This document shows, piece after piece, positions 27,188 to 35,550 of a stretch of DNA of 64,000 nt (the first letter of the stretch is position 1; each line of letters begins with the position of its first letter). Below the pieces are notes generated by a model that ran no database searches, was not told the DNA's origin, and saw only the letters and a program-made list of their open reading frames with translations. Source of the DNA: CAIUSP01 sp040375675 (lineage in GTDB: Bacteria; Actinomycetota; Thermoleophilia; Solirubrobacterales; 70-9); assembly GCA_040375675.1 (NCBI GenBank), contig JBEIRY010000001.1:1-64000 (forward strand). The letters run 5' to 3'. A program made the position numbers and the translations under genes.

Positions 27188-28138
27188 TCAGACGCTCGGC
27201 GGCGTATCGCGCAGGTACCACTCGGCATCGAGTGCGCCCTTGCAGCCTGAGCCAGAAGCAGTGATCGCCTGTCGATAGGTGTGGTCGACCAAATCACCTA
27301 CGGCGAATACCCCCGCCAGTTTGGTGCGAGTTGAAGGCTCCTCGGTCACTACATAGCCCTCGTCGTTCAGATCTACCTGGCCATCGACCAGACTCGAAAG
27401 CGGTGTATGGCCGATCGCAACGAAGGCTCCACCGACCTCGAGCTCCTTCTTCTCGCCGGTTTCGGTGTTCTCCATCGCCACCTTGGCGATCTTTCCATCC
27501 TCTCCTGCGATGAACTCGGTCGGGGCATAAGGAGTGAGGAACTCGATGTTGTCCTGGTCGCGCGCACGGTCCTGCATGATCTTCGAGGCGCGGAACTCAT
27601 CGCGCCGGTGGACGATGGTCAGCTTGCTGGCGAATTTCGAGACGAAGATCGAGTCCTCCATCGCCGAATCGCCGCCTCCTATCACCACGACCTCCTGATC
27701 TTTGAAAAAGGCTCCATCGCAGACGCCACAGGTAGACACACCCATCCCCTGAAGCTCCTGCTCTCCGGGGATGCCAAGCCTCTTCGGCTCCGCGCCCATT
27801 CCGAGAATCACCGACTTGGCCTGATGTTCCTCTCCTCCGACCACGACCGTCTGCACTCCGCCGTCTGACAGGCGAAGTTCGGTTGCGTCGTCGGTGATGA
27901 ATCTGGTACCGAAGCGCTCGGCTTGTGCGCGGAACTCTCCCATCATCTCGGGGCCCATGATCCCCGTGGGGTAGCCCGGGTAGTTCTCTACATCGGTCGT
28001 GTTCTGCAGCTGACCGCCCCAGGCAAAGCCCTCGACGACCAGCGGCTCCAACTCGGCGCGCGCGGCATAGAGCGCAGCCGTGTAGCCAGCGGGGCCGCCG
28101 CCGACGACGATCATGTTTTCGATTCGATCAGCACTCAT
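27188..28138 (-). CDS. trxB: Thioredoxin reductase
   Basis: 316 residues. FAD-binding GGGPAGYTAAL at the N-terminus, the redox pair C-G-V-C in STCGVCDGAFF, the NADPH loop GGGDSAMEDS, and the terminal FAVGDLVDHTYRQAITASGSGC. It reduces thioredoxin with NADPH. A TAGGAT hexamer (28148-28153) ends 9 bases before the ATG with no ribosome site. No thioredoxin gene is adjacent. Confidence 0.97.
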   Translation of the reverse strand: MSADRIENMIVVGGGPAGYTAALYAARAELEPLVVEGFAWGGQLQNTTDVENYPGYPTGIMGPEMMGEFRAQAERFGTRFITDDATELRLSDGGVQTVVVGGEEHQAKSVILGMGAEPKRLGIPGEQELQGMGVSTCGVCDGAFFKDQEVVVIGGGDSAMEDSIFVSKFASKLTIVHRRDEFRASKIMQDRARDQDNIEFLTPYAPTEFIAGEDGKIAKVAMENTETGEKKELEVGGAFVAIGHTPLSSLVDGQVDLNDEGYVVTEEPSTRTKLAGVFAVGDLVDHTYRQAITASGSGCKGALDAEWYLRDTPPSV

Positions 28139-28147
28139 CGAAAACTC

Positions 28148-28153
28148 ATCCTA
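28148..28153 (-). promoter_or_regulatory. Predicted -10 element of trxB
   Basis: TAGGAT on the minus strand, 9 bases before the trxB ATG, suggesting a leader of at most a few bases. Confidence 0.45.
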
Positions 28154-28199
28154 ACGAGGGAGGCAGTCCTCCCACTTCCGCACCGCTTCGGTGAGCTCG

Positions 28200-29384
28200 T
28201 CAGCCGTCGCCGGATGCTCCGGAACCCTTGACCGGAGCGGGCAAAGGCACGCTACGTCCCTCAGCCTCCCAGCGCGCAACCGTGTGTCGCAGTTGGAAGA
28301 AGGCGATGATCCCCGGCGGTATCGGCAGCCAGAAGGCGATTACGCGATAGGTCAACACGGCGGCGAATACCTCAGCGGCCGGGATACCGAAGAGAACGAA
28401 GGCTCCGATCATCCCGGCATCGACTGCACCCACTCCGCCGGGTGCGAGCGGAAAGAGGTTCGCAACCATCCCGAGAAAGAACCCTTGGACGATCACCCCG
28501 AAAGGAACCTCGACATGGAATGCCTGAAAGCTGGCCCAGAGGATCCCTATGTTCGCTGCCCAGAACCCGATCGCGCCGCTGAAGGCGAGGATGCCGCTCT
28601 TCGGGTCTTCGGCAAAGGCGAGTGCATCGCGCGTTCCTTGTGCGAAGGTCGCAGGAGCAGAGGCAGCCTTCTTGGCGAACTTGGCAAATCGTCCCGATAG
28701 TGCCCCCTCGATCCGCCCCTCGATATCTCCCGGAAGCAGTGCCAGCAACGCGACGATCAAGATTGCGGCTCCCGCAAGCGCGGCGGGAATGATCGTCGTT
28801 GACACCTTCCCACCCCCGGGCAGCACACCGGTGCGCAACAAAACCCCGAACACGATCAAGGCGAACATGTAAACCGAGTAGAGGATCACCAAGAAAGCAA
28901 CCATCCTGCCGGCAGCCAGCCTGCGCTCCATGCCCGCCTTCCTAAGCGCCCAGTAGGTAAGGAATATGCCGCCCGCGCCACCAGCAGAGAAGATCCGGGT
29001 AGCCGCGAGGCCGGCCATCGTGATCTGGTAGGACTCTGCCCAGCGCAGGTGGATGATCTTCTCGGCGACGACTCCGCGAAACAGCGCAACGTATGCGGCA
29101 AAGGCCAGGATGTTGAACAGCAACGCCACCACGACCCAGTCGAGGTCTCCCTTCTCGATCGTGCCGAACGCGTCCTCGAGACCGACGAGTCTCGGGAACA
29201 GCACGTAGATGGCTACGGTCAAAGCCACGACCGCCAACAGGGTCTGGATGATGCGCTTGGGGGCTGCGAAGAACTTGGGTTCGGCCTCGGCGAGAACCTG
29301 CTCCGGCGACTCCGCGGTCATCTCCTCGGCAAGTTCTTCCTTCTCTGACTTGGCCTTTTGGGGTTCGTCAGGCACCAGAGTCAC
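28200..29384 (-). CDS. UPF0104 / lysylphosphatidylglycerol synthase-type membrane protein
   Basis: 394 residues with about eight hydrophobic helices and the family segments YFLTYWALRKAG-like (ILTYWALRKAGM) and PLAPGGVGAVDAGMIGAF. This is the flippase-like transmembrane part of MprF/AglD proteins without a soluble transferase domain. Related proteins act in lipid or polyisoprenoid transfer. Its GTG start directly abuts the stop of the PAP2 gene, so both probably work in membrane lipid handling. Two small hairpins follow it (28160-28195). Confidence 0.85.
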   Translation of the reverse strand: MTLVPDEPQKAKSEKEELAEEMTAESPEQVLAEAEPKFFAAPKRIIQTLLAVVALTVAIYVLFPRLVGLEDAFGTIEKGDLDWVVVALLFNILAFAAYVALFRGVVAEKIIHLRWAESYQITMAGLAATRIFSAGGAGGIFLTYWALRKAGMERRLAAGRMVAFLVILYSVYMFALIVFGVLLRTGVLPGGGKVSTTIIPAALAGAAILIVALLALLPGDIEGRIEGALSGRFAKFAKKAASAPATFAQGTRDALAFAEDPKSGILAFSGAIGFWAANIGILWASFQAFHVEVPFGVIVQGFFLGMVANLFPLAPGGVGAVDAGMIGAFVLFGIPAAEVFAAVLTYRVIAFWLPIPPGIIAFFQLRHTVARWEAEGRSVPLPAPVKGSGASGDG

Positions 29385-30338
29385 CTACGCGTTGGCGATG
29401 TCCTCCAGGGTTCGGAGCCGATCGCTGACCATCTCCGCCACCGGCTCAAATCGAGGATCGAGGAACCGCACAGCGGCAACCAGCGCAGCGCCTGCGGCCA
29501 GATCAGTTACGTAGTGCTCGCCGAGGTAGACGAGAGCAAAGCCGAGAGTCAGGGCGTAGGCCCATCCAATCGCGCCATCGATCTTTCCTGTCTCGGAGAG
29601 AAGAATCGCTGCCATCAGCGCGCTGGCAAAGTGGAGCGACGGCATCGCCGCCCACGGATTGCCGTCGAAGGTTCCGTACAAGCGCTCCCATGCAGGACCC
29701 CATGTGTCCTCCCCTACTTCGGTCATGATCCGCCGGACGCGGTCGGGGGTGTACCCCTCCTGAGAGGCCCACCACGGAGGAGCGGTGGGGACCACGGCAT
29801 AGCCAACGCAACCGATGTCGTAGACCGCTGCGGTCTGACGAGCGGCCCTGGCGAAGGTTTCTGGCTTGCGGGCCATGATCCAGATCAACGCACCATGCGG
29901 CCAGAAGAACCAGAGCCAATGGGCCCAGGAGAGCGACTTGTCCAGAGCGTTGCCGCGTCCAAGCCCCGAGAGTGCCTCCTGAAGTCTGGTATTCGGAAGC
30001 TTGCCACGGCCGATGGCAGTGTCGATCCGAATCGGATACTTGATCTTGACCCGCCGCCGAAGCGCCTCCGGGTCGTCGTATGGAAGCTCATGGGAGACGA
30101 TGAACGCCCAGCCCTGAAGGAAGTAGAGAGCAAGGTCACGGGCCGGGGTGCGCCTAGAGAGAACCGCAAGCGCAGGGGGACCAGAGGCAACAGCAGCGGC
30201 TGTCGCAGCCGGGGGAATCTTCAGCTGCTTGCGGACCAAAGGCACTACGGCTGCAGCACCGAGCGCCGCAAATGCGGCTCCCCGCACCAGTGGACGCAAT
30301 CTGGTGCGCTGCGGTGGTTGGCGGTCCGCTCTATACAC
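29385..30338 (-). CDS. PAP2-family membrane phosphatase-like protein
   Basis: 317 residues from the GTG at 30338. The upstream extension of the frame overlaps the divergent epimerase and is not hydrophobic, so I reject it. The C-terminal half has several helices and the PAP2-type residues AMPSLHFASALM and LGEHYVTDLAAGAALV (the two histidine motifs of inositol phosphotransferase/PAP2 proteins). Substrates are likely lipid phosphates or phosphoinositides. TATACT lies 10 bases before the GTG, which fits a near-leaderless start. Confidence 0.82.
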   Translation of the reverse strand: MYRADRQPPQRTRLRPLVRGAAFAALGAAAVVPLVRKQLKIPPAATAAAVASGPPALAVLSRRTPARDLALYFLQGWAFIVSHELPYDDPEALRRRVKIKYPIRIDTAIGRGKLPNTRLQEALSGLGRGNALDKSLSWAHWLWFFWPHGALIWIMARKPETFARAARQTAAVYDIGCVGYAVVPTAPPWWASQEGYTPDRVRRIMTEVGEDTWGPAWERLYGTFDGNPWAAMPSLHFASALMAAILLSETGKIDGAIGWAYALTLGFALVYLGEHYVTDLAAGAALVAAVRFLDPRFEPVAEMVSDRLRTLEDIANA

Positions 30339-30395
30339 AGGCGTGGCGAGTATAAGTCGGTAAGAGGAATCCCCGCGCAACCGAACGGCCGCCAA

Positions 30396-31370
30396 ATGAC
30401 CGAGACAGACAATTCGAACCTCGAGGGAAAGACTCTGGCCGTCACCGGCGCAGGGGGATTCATTGGGTCCGCCGTCTGCCAGCGGGCAAGCCAAGAGGGA
30501 GCGAAGGTGATCGGCCTCGACAGGGACCGCGAGGCGATCGAGAGGGCCCGCACAGCAGGAGCAACCGAGGTAATAGAAGGCGACGTGGTCGACCGCAATG
30601 CGGTGGCCCGCGCGATCTCCGGAGCCGACCTGGTGGTTCATACGGCAGCCAACGTGAGGGAATGGGGTTCGATGGAGGACTTCATCGAAGTCAACGTGGC
30701 CGGTACGGCAAACGTGCTCGACTCGGCACCGGAAGGCGCGCGGATCGTTCACCTCAGTTCCGTAGTCGTCTACGGCTACGACGACCCAAGCACCCAGGAC
30801 GAGTCGGCTTCACTCAGATCTGTGGGGATCCCGTATGTAGACACCAAGGCGGCATCGGATCGTCTCGCCAGAGAGCGACGAGCGGTCGTCATCAGGCCGG
30901 GAGATGTCTACGGGCCAGGCTCGGTTCCCTGGGTGGTCCGGCCGCTTCAGCTGATGAAAAAGCGAATCCTCGCGGTTCCCAAGGAGTCCTGGATGCTTCC
31001 AGTCTTCGTCGATGATCTAGTCGACGCGATCATGCTCGGACTCGAATCCGGCAAGCCGGGAGAGGCCTACACCGCCTGGAGCGGCGAACAGGTCACCTTC
31101 GCCGAGTACTTCGATCGGCTCGCCTTGGCCGCCGGACTACGTCCCCCTCTGAGGCTTCCCACCCCGGCCCTCTGGTTGGTGGGCGCTCTCGCCGAGGGGA
31201 GCGCACGCCTTACCCGACGGCCCCCTGCAATCGGCAGGTTCGGAGCAACCTTCATCTCCCGCTCGGGTGATGTGTCGAACGAGAAGCTCAGAGAGGGCCT
31301 CGGTTGGGTTCCCAAGGTGACGATCGACGAAGGAATCGCCCGCAGCGTGGCTGGTCGAGAGCACGAGTAA
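30396..31370 (+). CDS. NAD-dependent epimerase/dehydratase (extended SDR)
   Basis: 324 residues from the ATG at 30396. The NAD loop TGAGGFIGSAV sits at about 17-27. The family's YxxxK appears as YVDTKAASDR and the substrate side as VIRPGDVYGPG. The best match in type is the 3-beta-hydroxysteroid dehydrogenase/sugar epimerase class; the substrate is unknown. It is transcribed away from the PAP2 gene and ends about 110 bases before the DUF7144 gene. Confidence 0.88.
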   Translation: MTETDNSNLEGKTLAVTGAGGFIGSAVCQRASQEGAKVIGLDRDREAIERARTAGATEVIEGDVVDRNAVARAISGADLVVHTAANVREWGSMEDFIEVNVAGTANVLDSAPEGARIVHLSSVVVYGYDDPSTQDESASLRSVGIPYVDTKAASDRLARERRAVVIRPGDVYGPGSVPWVVRPLQLMKKRILAVPKESWMLPVFVDDLVDAIMLGLESGKPGEAYTAWSGEQVTFAEYFDRLALAAGLRPPLRLPTPALWLVGALAEGSARLTRRPPAIGRFGATFISRSGDVSNEKLREGLGWVPKVTIDEGIARSVAGREHE

Positions 31371-31483
31371 CTCCACGCCTGATGCGATTAACCCGCCGCG
31401 ACTGCGGTTACCTTCATCGGGTCGATCGGTAGTCGATCGATGTCGGCGCGCCCCCGCGCCCGACCTAAGACAAGGAGATGAAA

Positions 31484-31897
31484 TTGGCAGCAGCCAAGAA
31501 GAAGGCATCGAACATGGGTCCCTCCGGCTGGGCAGCATTTGCCGGCGTAATCCTGTTCGTGGTCGGCGTGTTCAACGTCCTGTACGGACTGGCAGCACTG
31601 CTCAATGACAGCCAGGTGCTGGTCACGAACGGCCACGACGGAGTGCTGATCTGGAACCTGACCACCTGGGGCTGGATACACCTGGTGATCGGAGCAGTCA
31701 TGGTCGCCGTCAGCATCGGGCTGTTCGCAGTCAAGGAGTGGGCGCGCGTAATCGCAGTCATCTTCTGCGTACTGAGCGCAATCGCCCATATCGGTCTGAT
31801 CACCGCGTTCCCGCTGTGGTCGATCCTGATCATCGTCCTCGACGTGCTGGTGATTTACAACCTCACGGTCAAGGGCGGGGAGATGAAGACCGCTTAG
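31484..31897 (+). CDS. Small four-helix membrane protein, DUF7144-like
   Basis: 137 residues from TTG at 31484. I choose this TTG because AAGGAG ends 6 bases before it, whereas the ATG at 31478 directly touches the ribosome site. Four hydrophobic helices with small loops and the segment WGWIHLVIGAVMV are typical of the actinobacterial DUF7144 membrane family. Function unknown. Upstream (31421-31440) there is a short repeated GTCGATCG element. Confidence 0.8.
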   Translation: MAAAKKKASNMGPSGWAAFAGVILFVVGVFNVLYGLAALLNDSQVLVTNGHDGVLIWNLTTWGWIHLVIGAVMVAVSIGLFAVKEWARVIAVIFCVLSAIAHIGLITAFPLWSILIIVLDVLVIYNLTVKGGEMKTA

Positions 31898-31930
31898 CAC
31901 CGCAGATAAGCAAGAGAAACGACGCAGGTC

Positions 31931-31977
31931 TCGACCCGCGTCGGTGGACCCTTATCGGGCTCGCCGGCGCGGGTCGA
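31931..31977 (+). terminator. Inverted repeat, possible terminator after the DUF7144 gene
   Basis: TCGACCCGCG (31931-31940) and its exact complement CGCGGGTCGA (31968-31977) enclose a 27-base loop, followed by GTTTGTT. The long loop and weak T-run make it an imperfect terminator; it could also be a regulatory hairpin before the cox-like operon. Confidence 0.45.
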
Positions 31978-32045
31978 GTTTGTTCGTATCGCACTAATCG
32001 AAGCTGAGATGGCCGCTCGGGAAGCCTCACCGACCGCGGGCTGAA

Positions 32046-32051
32046 TAGAAT
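32046..32051 (+). promoter_or_regulatory. Predicted -10 element of the cox-like operon
   Basis: TAGAAT ends 9 bases before the TTG start of the subunit II-like gene; no ribosome site is seen between. Confidence 0.4.
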
Positions 32052-32060
32052 GGGCGCGTC

Positions 32061-32840
32061 TTGCTCGCACCAGATCCCGCCAGCTCAAGCACCGGTTCCG
32101 AGATCAACACCCTGTACTGGATCGCGCTTGCGATCGCGGCAGTGTTGGTCCTGCTGATCAATGCCGGTTTGATCGTGATGTTCCTGCGCGGTCGCGCTTC
32201 GAGGGGCGACCAGCCCAAGCCTGCAAGATCCAAACGCGGTTCGACCTTGGTGATTGGTGCTGTGCTCGCAGCACTCGCGGCCGCGATCTTCGTGGTCGGG
32301 ATCATCTACACGGAGGGAGCGGGGGTCGAGACCACCGCCGCATCAGCCGCAGACAGCGAAAGCCAGATGACAGGCGACGACACCGAAGCCAAGGCCGCTC
32401 GTGGAGAACAAACGCTCGAAGTCCTTGCATCAGGTCAACAGTGGATCTGGCGATACCAGTACCCGGATGGCACCTTCTCGTATTACGAACTCGTTCTGCC
32501 GGTCGGGCAACCGGTCAGGATCGACCTCGAATCAACCGATGTACTCCATCGCTGGTGGATTCCCGGGTTGACCCAGAAGGCCGATGCCGTGCCGGGCAAA
32601 ACCCATGTCCTGAGCTTCACCCCCGACAAGGAGGGGACATTCAAGGGAGCCTCTTACGCATTCTCCGGGTCCAACTACGCCACGATGAGGACAGTGGTCA
32701 GGGTCGTCTCGCAAGATGAGTTCAACCGCTGGCTCGATGACCAGGGTGCCGAAATCGCCTCGGCTCAGAAGTGGGTGCAGGACGAGATCGCCAAGAACGG
32801 TCCTTACGGCGCAATCGAGAAGGCAGGGGCCGAAAAGTGA
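32061..32840 (+). CDS. Cytochrome c oxidase subunit II homologue lacking the CuA site
   Basis: 259 residues. Two membrane helices (about 18-42 and 62-83) are followed by a cupredoxin domain that aligns to the normal CtaC of this window (41514-42251). H163 (VLHRWWIP) and M209 are kept, but the other CuA positions are changed: C to S198, E to A200, C to S202, H to Y206 (segment SYAFSGSNYATM in place of CTELCGAGHGVM). It therefore cannot hold the binuclear copper centre. It is co-translated with a subunit I homologue that also lost its metal ligands. The start is TTG. Quinol-oxidase subunit II also lacks CuA, but this partner subunit has no haem ligands. Confidence 0.88.
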   Translation: MLAPDPASSSTGSEINTLYWIALAIAAVLVLLINAGLIVMFLRGRASRGDQPKPARSKRGSTLVIGAVLAALAAAIFVVGIIYTEGAGVETTAASAADSESQMTGDDTEAKAARGEQTLEVLASGQQWIWRYQYPDGTFSYYELVLPVGQPVRIDLESTDVLHRWWIPGLTQKADAVPGKTHVLSFTPDKEGTFKGASYAFSGSNYATMRTVVRVVSQDEFNRWLDDQGAEIASAQKWVQDEIAKNGPYGAIEKAGAEK

Positions 32841-34525
32841 GAGATCCGATCAATACCCATCCCGAAGTCGCGGTTCAGGGGGTCAGCTCCAAGCGTCCAG
32901 GGTGGATGAGCTTTGCGACCAGTTCCGACCACAAGGATGTCGGAAGGATCTATATCGGCGCCGCGCTTGGCTTCCTCGCGCTGGCAGCAGTCGAGTTCTT
33001 CCTGATGCGTCTGCAGTTGATGGTCCCTGACAACACACTGATAGCTCCGGTCACCTTCAACCGCCTGCTTTCCGTCTTCGGAGTGACCCTGACCTCCCTG
33101 TTCGTACTGCCCCTCGCAATGGGTCTGATCACCTACCTCCTGCCCCTGCAGATCGGTGCGCGCTCGCTCGCGTTCCCCCGTCTGGCGACCGTTGCTCTCT
33201 GGCTCTTCTTGACCGGAGGGGCCTTGACCTACATCTCCTTCTTCTACACGCCCCCCGAAGCAGGCCCGCTCGGCCTCCCTCCGCTCTCTGGCGACCTGGC
33301 CTTCATCGACAACAACGGAACCGATGTCTGGATTGCCACCGTCGGGCTCTCCACACTCGGTCTCGTGCTGCAGGCGATCAACATCGTCGTCACCGCCTCG
33401 CGCGAGCGCGCGCCGGGTATGGCCTGGAGGCGATTCCCGACCTTCGCGTTCTCTGGCGTGGTCAGCTCCTGGCTGCTGCTCGTAGTAGGACCGGCGATGA
33501 TCGCGGGCTTGACCATGCTGATGATCGACCGCCACTACGGCGGAGTCTTCTTCAATTCCGGAGAAAGCGGCTCCCCCACCTACTTCGAACACCTCAGCTC
33601 GATCTTCACGACCGGCGTCTATCTGATCACTCTGATCACCGCGATCGGCGCGATCTCGGAAATCCTGCAGACCTTCGCCGGAAGAGCTCTCCCACACAGG
33701 CGCGCGGTCTCACGTTCGCTCGTCGCCATAGCGGTTCTCGGGTCTCTGGCCTGGATGCAGAACATGATGTCGGCCGAGATCCGCATCGGCTTCCTCTACG
33801 CCGCGATGGCCTTTGCCCTGGCGCTCATCGTGCCCATAGGCATCGTCTTCTGGAACTGGTTCGGAGTACTTGCTTCAGGCTCGATCAAGCTGCGCGCGCC
33901 GGTCGTCTTTGCGGTCGGCGCGATCTCCCTGCTCAGCCTCGGACTCGCCGGCGAGATGATGCAGAGCCTGATCCCGGTCAACTGGCTGCTGGCCGGCACT
34001 ACCGACTCGACAGCAGAGACGGGCCTGGTGCTGATCGGCGGATCGGTCATGGCCGGATTTGCAGCGCTGCACTACTGGATACCGAAGATGACCGGTCGTG
34101 AGGTCGGTGAGGGAACTGGCAAGGTCTCTGCGGTCGTGATCTACCTGAGTGCCCTCGTCATCTGCGCCTGCCTGTTCCTCGCCGGACTCAACGGACAGCC
34201 GGCCGATACCTACAGGTTCTATGCAGGAGAAGGTCTCGATACCTACAACCTGATCGCATCGATCGCGGCGATCGTGCTGATGCTCGGGATCTTGACCGAG
34301 CTGACGAACATCACGCTGAGCGTCCACCACGGCCGGCGCGTTGGCCACGATCCATGGGGCGGCTCGACACTCGAATGGTTCGCCCTCTCGCCTCCGCCCG
34401 CTCACAACTTCGACCTGGTACCTGATGTCCGCTCGAGCGAGCCGATGTCCGACATCAGGCGCGGAATAGAACGTGATTCGGCTGAAGCCGCCGAGACGGC
34501 CAAGGTCGCTGAGCCGGTAGCCTAG
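32837..34525 (+). CDS. Full-length cytochrome c oxidase subunit I homologue without haem, CuB or proton-channel residues
   Basis: 562 residues from GTG (GTGA overlap with the upstream gene), twelve or so helices. It aligns without gaps in the key regions to the normal CtaD of this window: SSDHKDVGRIY, AFPRL, RAPGM, GGSVMAGFAALHYWIPKMTG and WFALSPPPAHNFD are kept. Every ligand is replaced: haem a His to F81 and G396, haem a3 His to E394, CuB His to T259, Q308 and N309. The cross-linked Tyr becomes L263, the D-channel Asp becomes S110, and the K-channel Thr/Lys become I334/V337. It cannot be an oxidase. Role unknown; haem A synthesis genes follow directly. Confidence 0.9.
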   Translation: MRDPINTHPEVAVQGVSSKRPGWMSFATSSDHKDVGRIYIGAALGFLALAAVEFFLMRLQLMVPDNTLIAPVTFNRLLSVFGVTLTSLFVLPLAMGLITYLLPLQIGARSLAFPRLATVALWLFLTGGALTYISFFYTPPEAGPLGLPPLSGDLAFIDNNGTDVWIATVGLSTLGLVLQAINIVVTASRERAPGMAWRRFPTFAFSGVVSSWLLLVVGPAMIAGLTMLMIDRHYGGVFFNSGESGSPTYFEHLSSIFTTGVYLITLITAIGAISEILQTFAGRALPHRRAVSRSLVAIAVLGSLAWMQNMMSAEIRIGFLYAAMAFALALIVPIGIVFWNWFGVLASGSIKLRAPVVFAVGAISLLSLGLAGEMMQSLIPVNWLLAGTTDSTAETGLVLIGGSVMAGFAALHYWIPKMTGREVGEGTGKVSAVVIYLSALVICACLFLAGLNGQPADTYRFYAGEGLDTYNLIASIAAIVLMLGILTELTNITLSVHHGRRVGHDPWGGSTLEWFALSPPPAHNFDLVPDVRSSEPMSDIRRGIERDSAEAAETAKVAEPVA

Positions 34526-34529
34526 GGTC

Positions 34530-35549
34530 ATGCAGAACCCTCGCGCAGGCGAGGCCCTGCGCCGGTTTAGGCGCCTCGCCCTGGTAACAGCAGTTGTGAC
34601 TTTCCTCCTCGTCGTAGTCGGCGGGATAGTCCGTGTCAGCGAGTCCGGTCTGGGCTGCGGCCCTTCCGGCAGCGGACTGCACGGATGGCCGCTTTGCGGA
34701 GGACAGGTGCTGCCGGTCGTTGGCGACGAGGCGCTTTTCGTCGAGTTTTCACACCGCTTCCTCGCAGGGGTTGTCGTGCTGCTGATCGCAGTGATGATCT
34801 GGCTTGCCTTCCGCGATCTGCGTGAGCTGCGCTGGCCGGTGCGCGGATCTATTGCGGTTGGTGTCTTGGTGCTCTGCCAAGCGGCCCTGGGCGGCCTGAC
34901 GGTCGAATACAACCTCTACGAGGCCCTGGTGGCCGCACACCTCTGTCTGGCGATGATCTGTTTCGGTTTGCTGATCTGGCTCACCGTCGCCGCTGGCGAC
35001 TCTGAACGCGTCGACGCAGGCGAAAAGCCAAGGGCGCCGATCTCGAAACTGAAGCCGTTCGTCTTTACCGCTGCCGGCTTCCTGCTTGCCTCGATGGTTG
35101 CCGGCTCATACATGGCCGGAACCGAAAAGCTCGGCTCCGATGGAGCGGCGGCCGAGGGGGCACACATGGCCTGCGGTAACCAGTTCCCCGGCTGCCTCAA
35201 CAAAGGCGTGCTGCCATTTGGCACCAACGAACTGATCGACATCCACCTGACCCACCGCGTGCTCGTCTACTGCGCTGCGCTGGCGATCATCGTGCTCTTG
35301 ATTGCTGCGTGGAGGCTGGGTTCGCGCAGCAAGCTGCTGCTGCTGGCAGGTGGGCTGCTGACCCTGCAGATCGCACTTGGCGGGATGAATGTATGGCTCG
35401 GCGAGCATGCCGTGCTCGTAGTTGCACACCTTGCTACCGCTGTTGCCCTCTGGACCTCGATCCTGCTGATCGGCTACACGCAGGCGCTCTCGCCTGCAGC
35501 CGCTCCCAAGACAAAGAGGAGCCGGAATACAAAAGCAGTGGCTGCCTAG
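34530..35549 (+). CDS. ctaA: Haem A synthase (CtaA/Cox15)
   Basis: 339 residues, eight helices in two similar halves. The four conserved histidines appear as EFSHRFLAG, VAAHLCLAM, HLTHRVLVY and VVAHLATAV. Loop cysteine pairs are GCGPSG...PLCGG and CGNQFPGC. It oxidises haem O to haem A in the membrane. It starts 4 bases after the degenerate subunit I gene and is followed by ctaB 1 base downstream, so all are one transcription unit. Confidence 0.95.
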   Translation: MQNPRAGEALRRFRRLALVTAVVTFLLVVVGGIVRVSESGLGCGPSGSGLHGWPLCGGQVLPVVGDEALFVEFSHRFLAGVVVLLIAVMIWLAFRDLRELRWPVRGSIAVGVLVLCQAALGGLTVEYNLYEALVAAHLCLAMICFGLLIWLTVAAGDSERVDAGEKPRAPISKLKPFVFTAAGFLLASMVAGSYMAGTEKLGSDGAAAEGAHMACGNQFPGCLNKGVLPFGTNELIDIHLTHRVLVYCAALAIIVLLIAAWRLGSRSKLLLLAGGLLTLQIALGGMNVWLGEHAVLVVAHLATAVALWTSILLIGYTQALSPAAAPKTKRSRNTKAVAA

Positions 35550-35550
35550 G

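Noticed and set aside
28155..28197. Two short hairpins after the UPF0104 gene as a terminator
   Set aside because: Stems of 5-6 pairs (GGGAGG/CCTCCC, CACCG/CGGTG) but no T-run; not strong enough to annotate.
29358..30395. 346-residue N-terminal extension of the epimerase
   Set aside because: Lies antisense to the PAP2 gene; the Rossmann start and normal length are given by the ATG at 30396.
30339..30752. Upstream 138-residue extension of the PAP2 reading frame
   Set aside because: It overlaps the start of the divergent epimerase, is Cys/His/Arg-rich in the way of antisense translation, and has no PAP2 or membrane features.
31421..31440. GTCGATCG repeated twice before the DUF7144 gene
   Set aside because: Short, self-complementary and common in this GC-rich sequence; no second similar site found nearby.
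32837..34525. Idea that the ligand-less subunit I is a nitric oxide reductase or quinol oxidase
   Set aside because: Both classes keep the low-spin and high-spin haem histidines; here all are replaced.
32061..34525. Idea that the ligand losses come from frameshifts or assembly error
   Set aside because: The frames are continuous and the motifs flanking every lost ligand remain in register; at least ten separate sites in two genes would have to be wrong.
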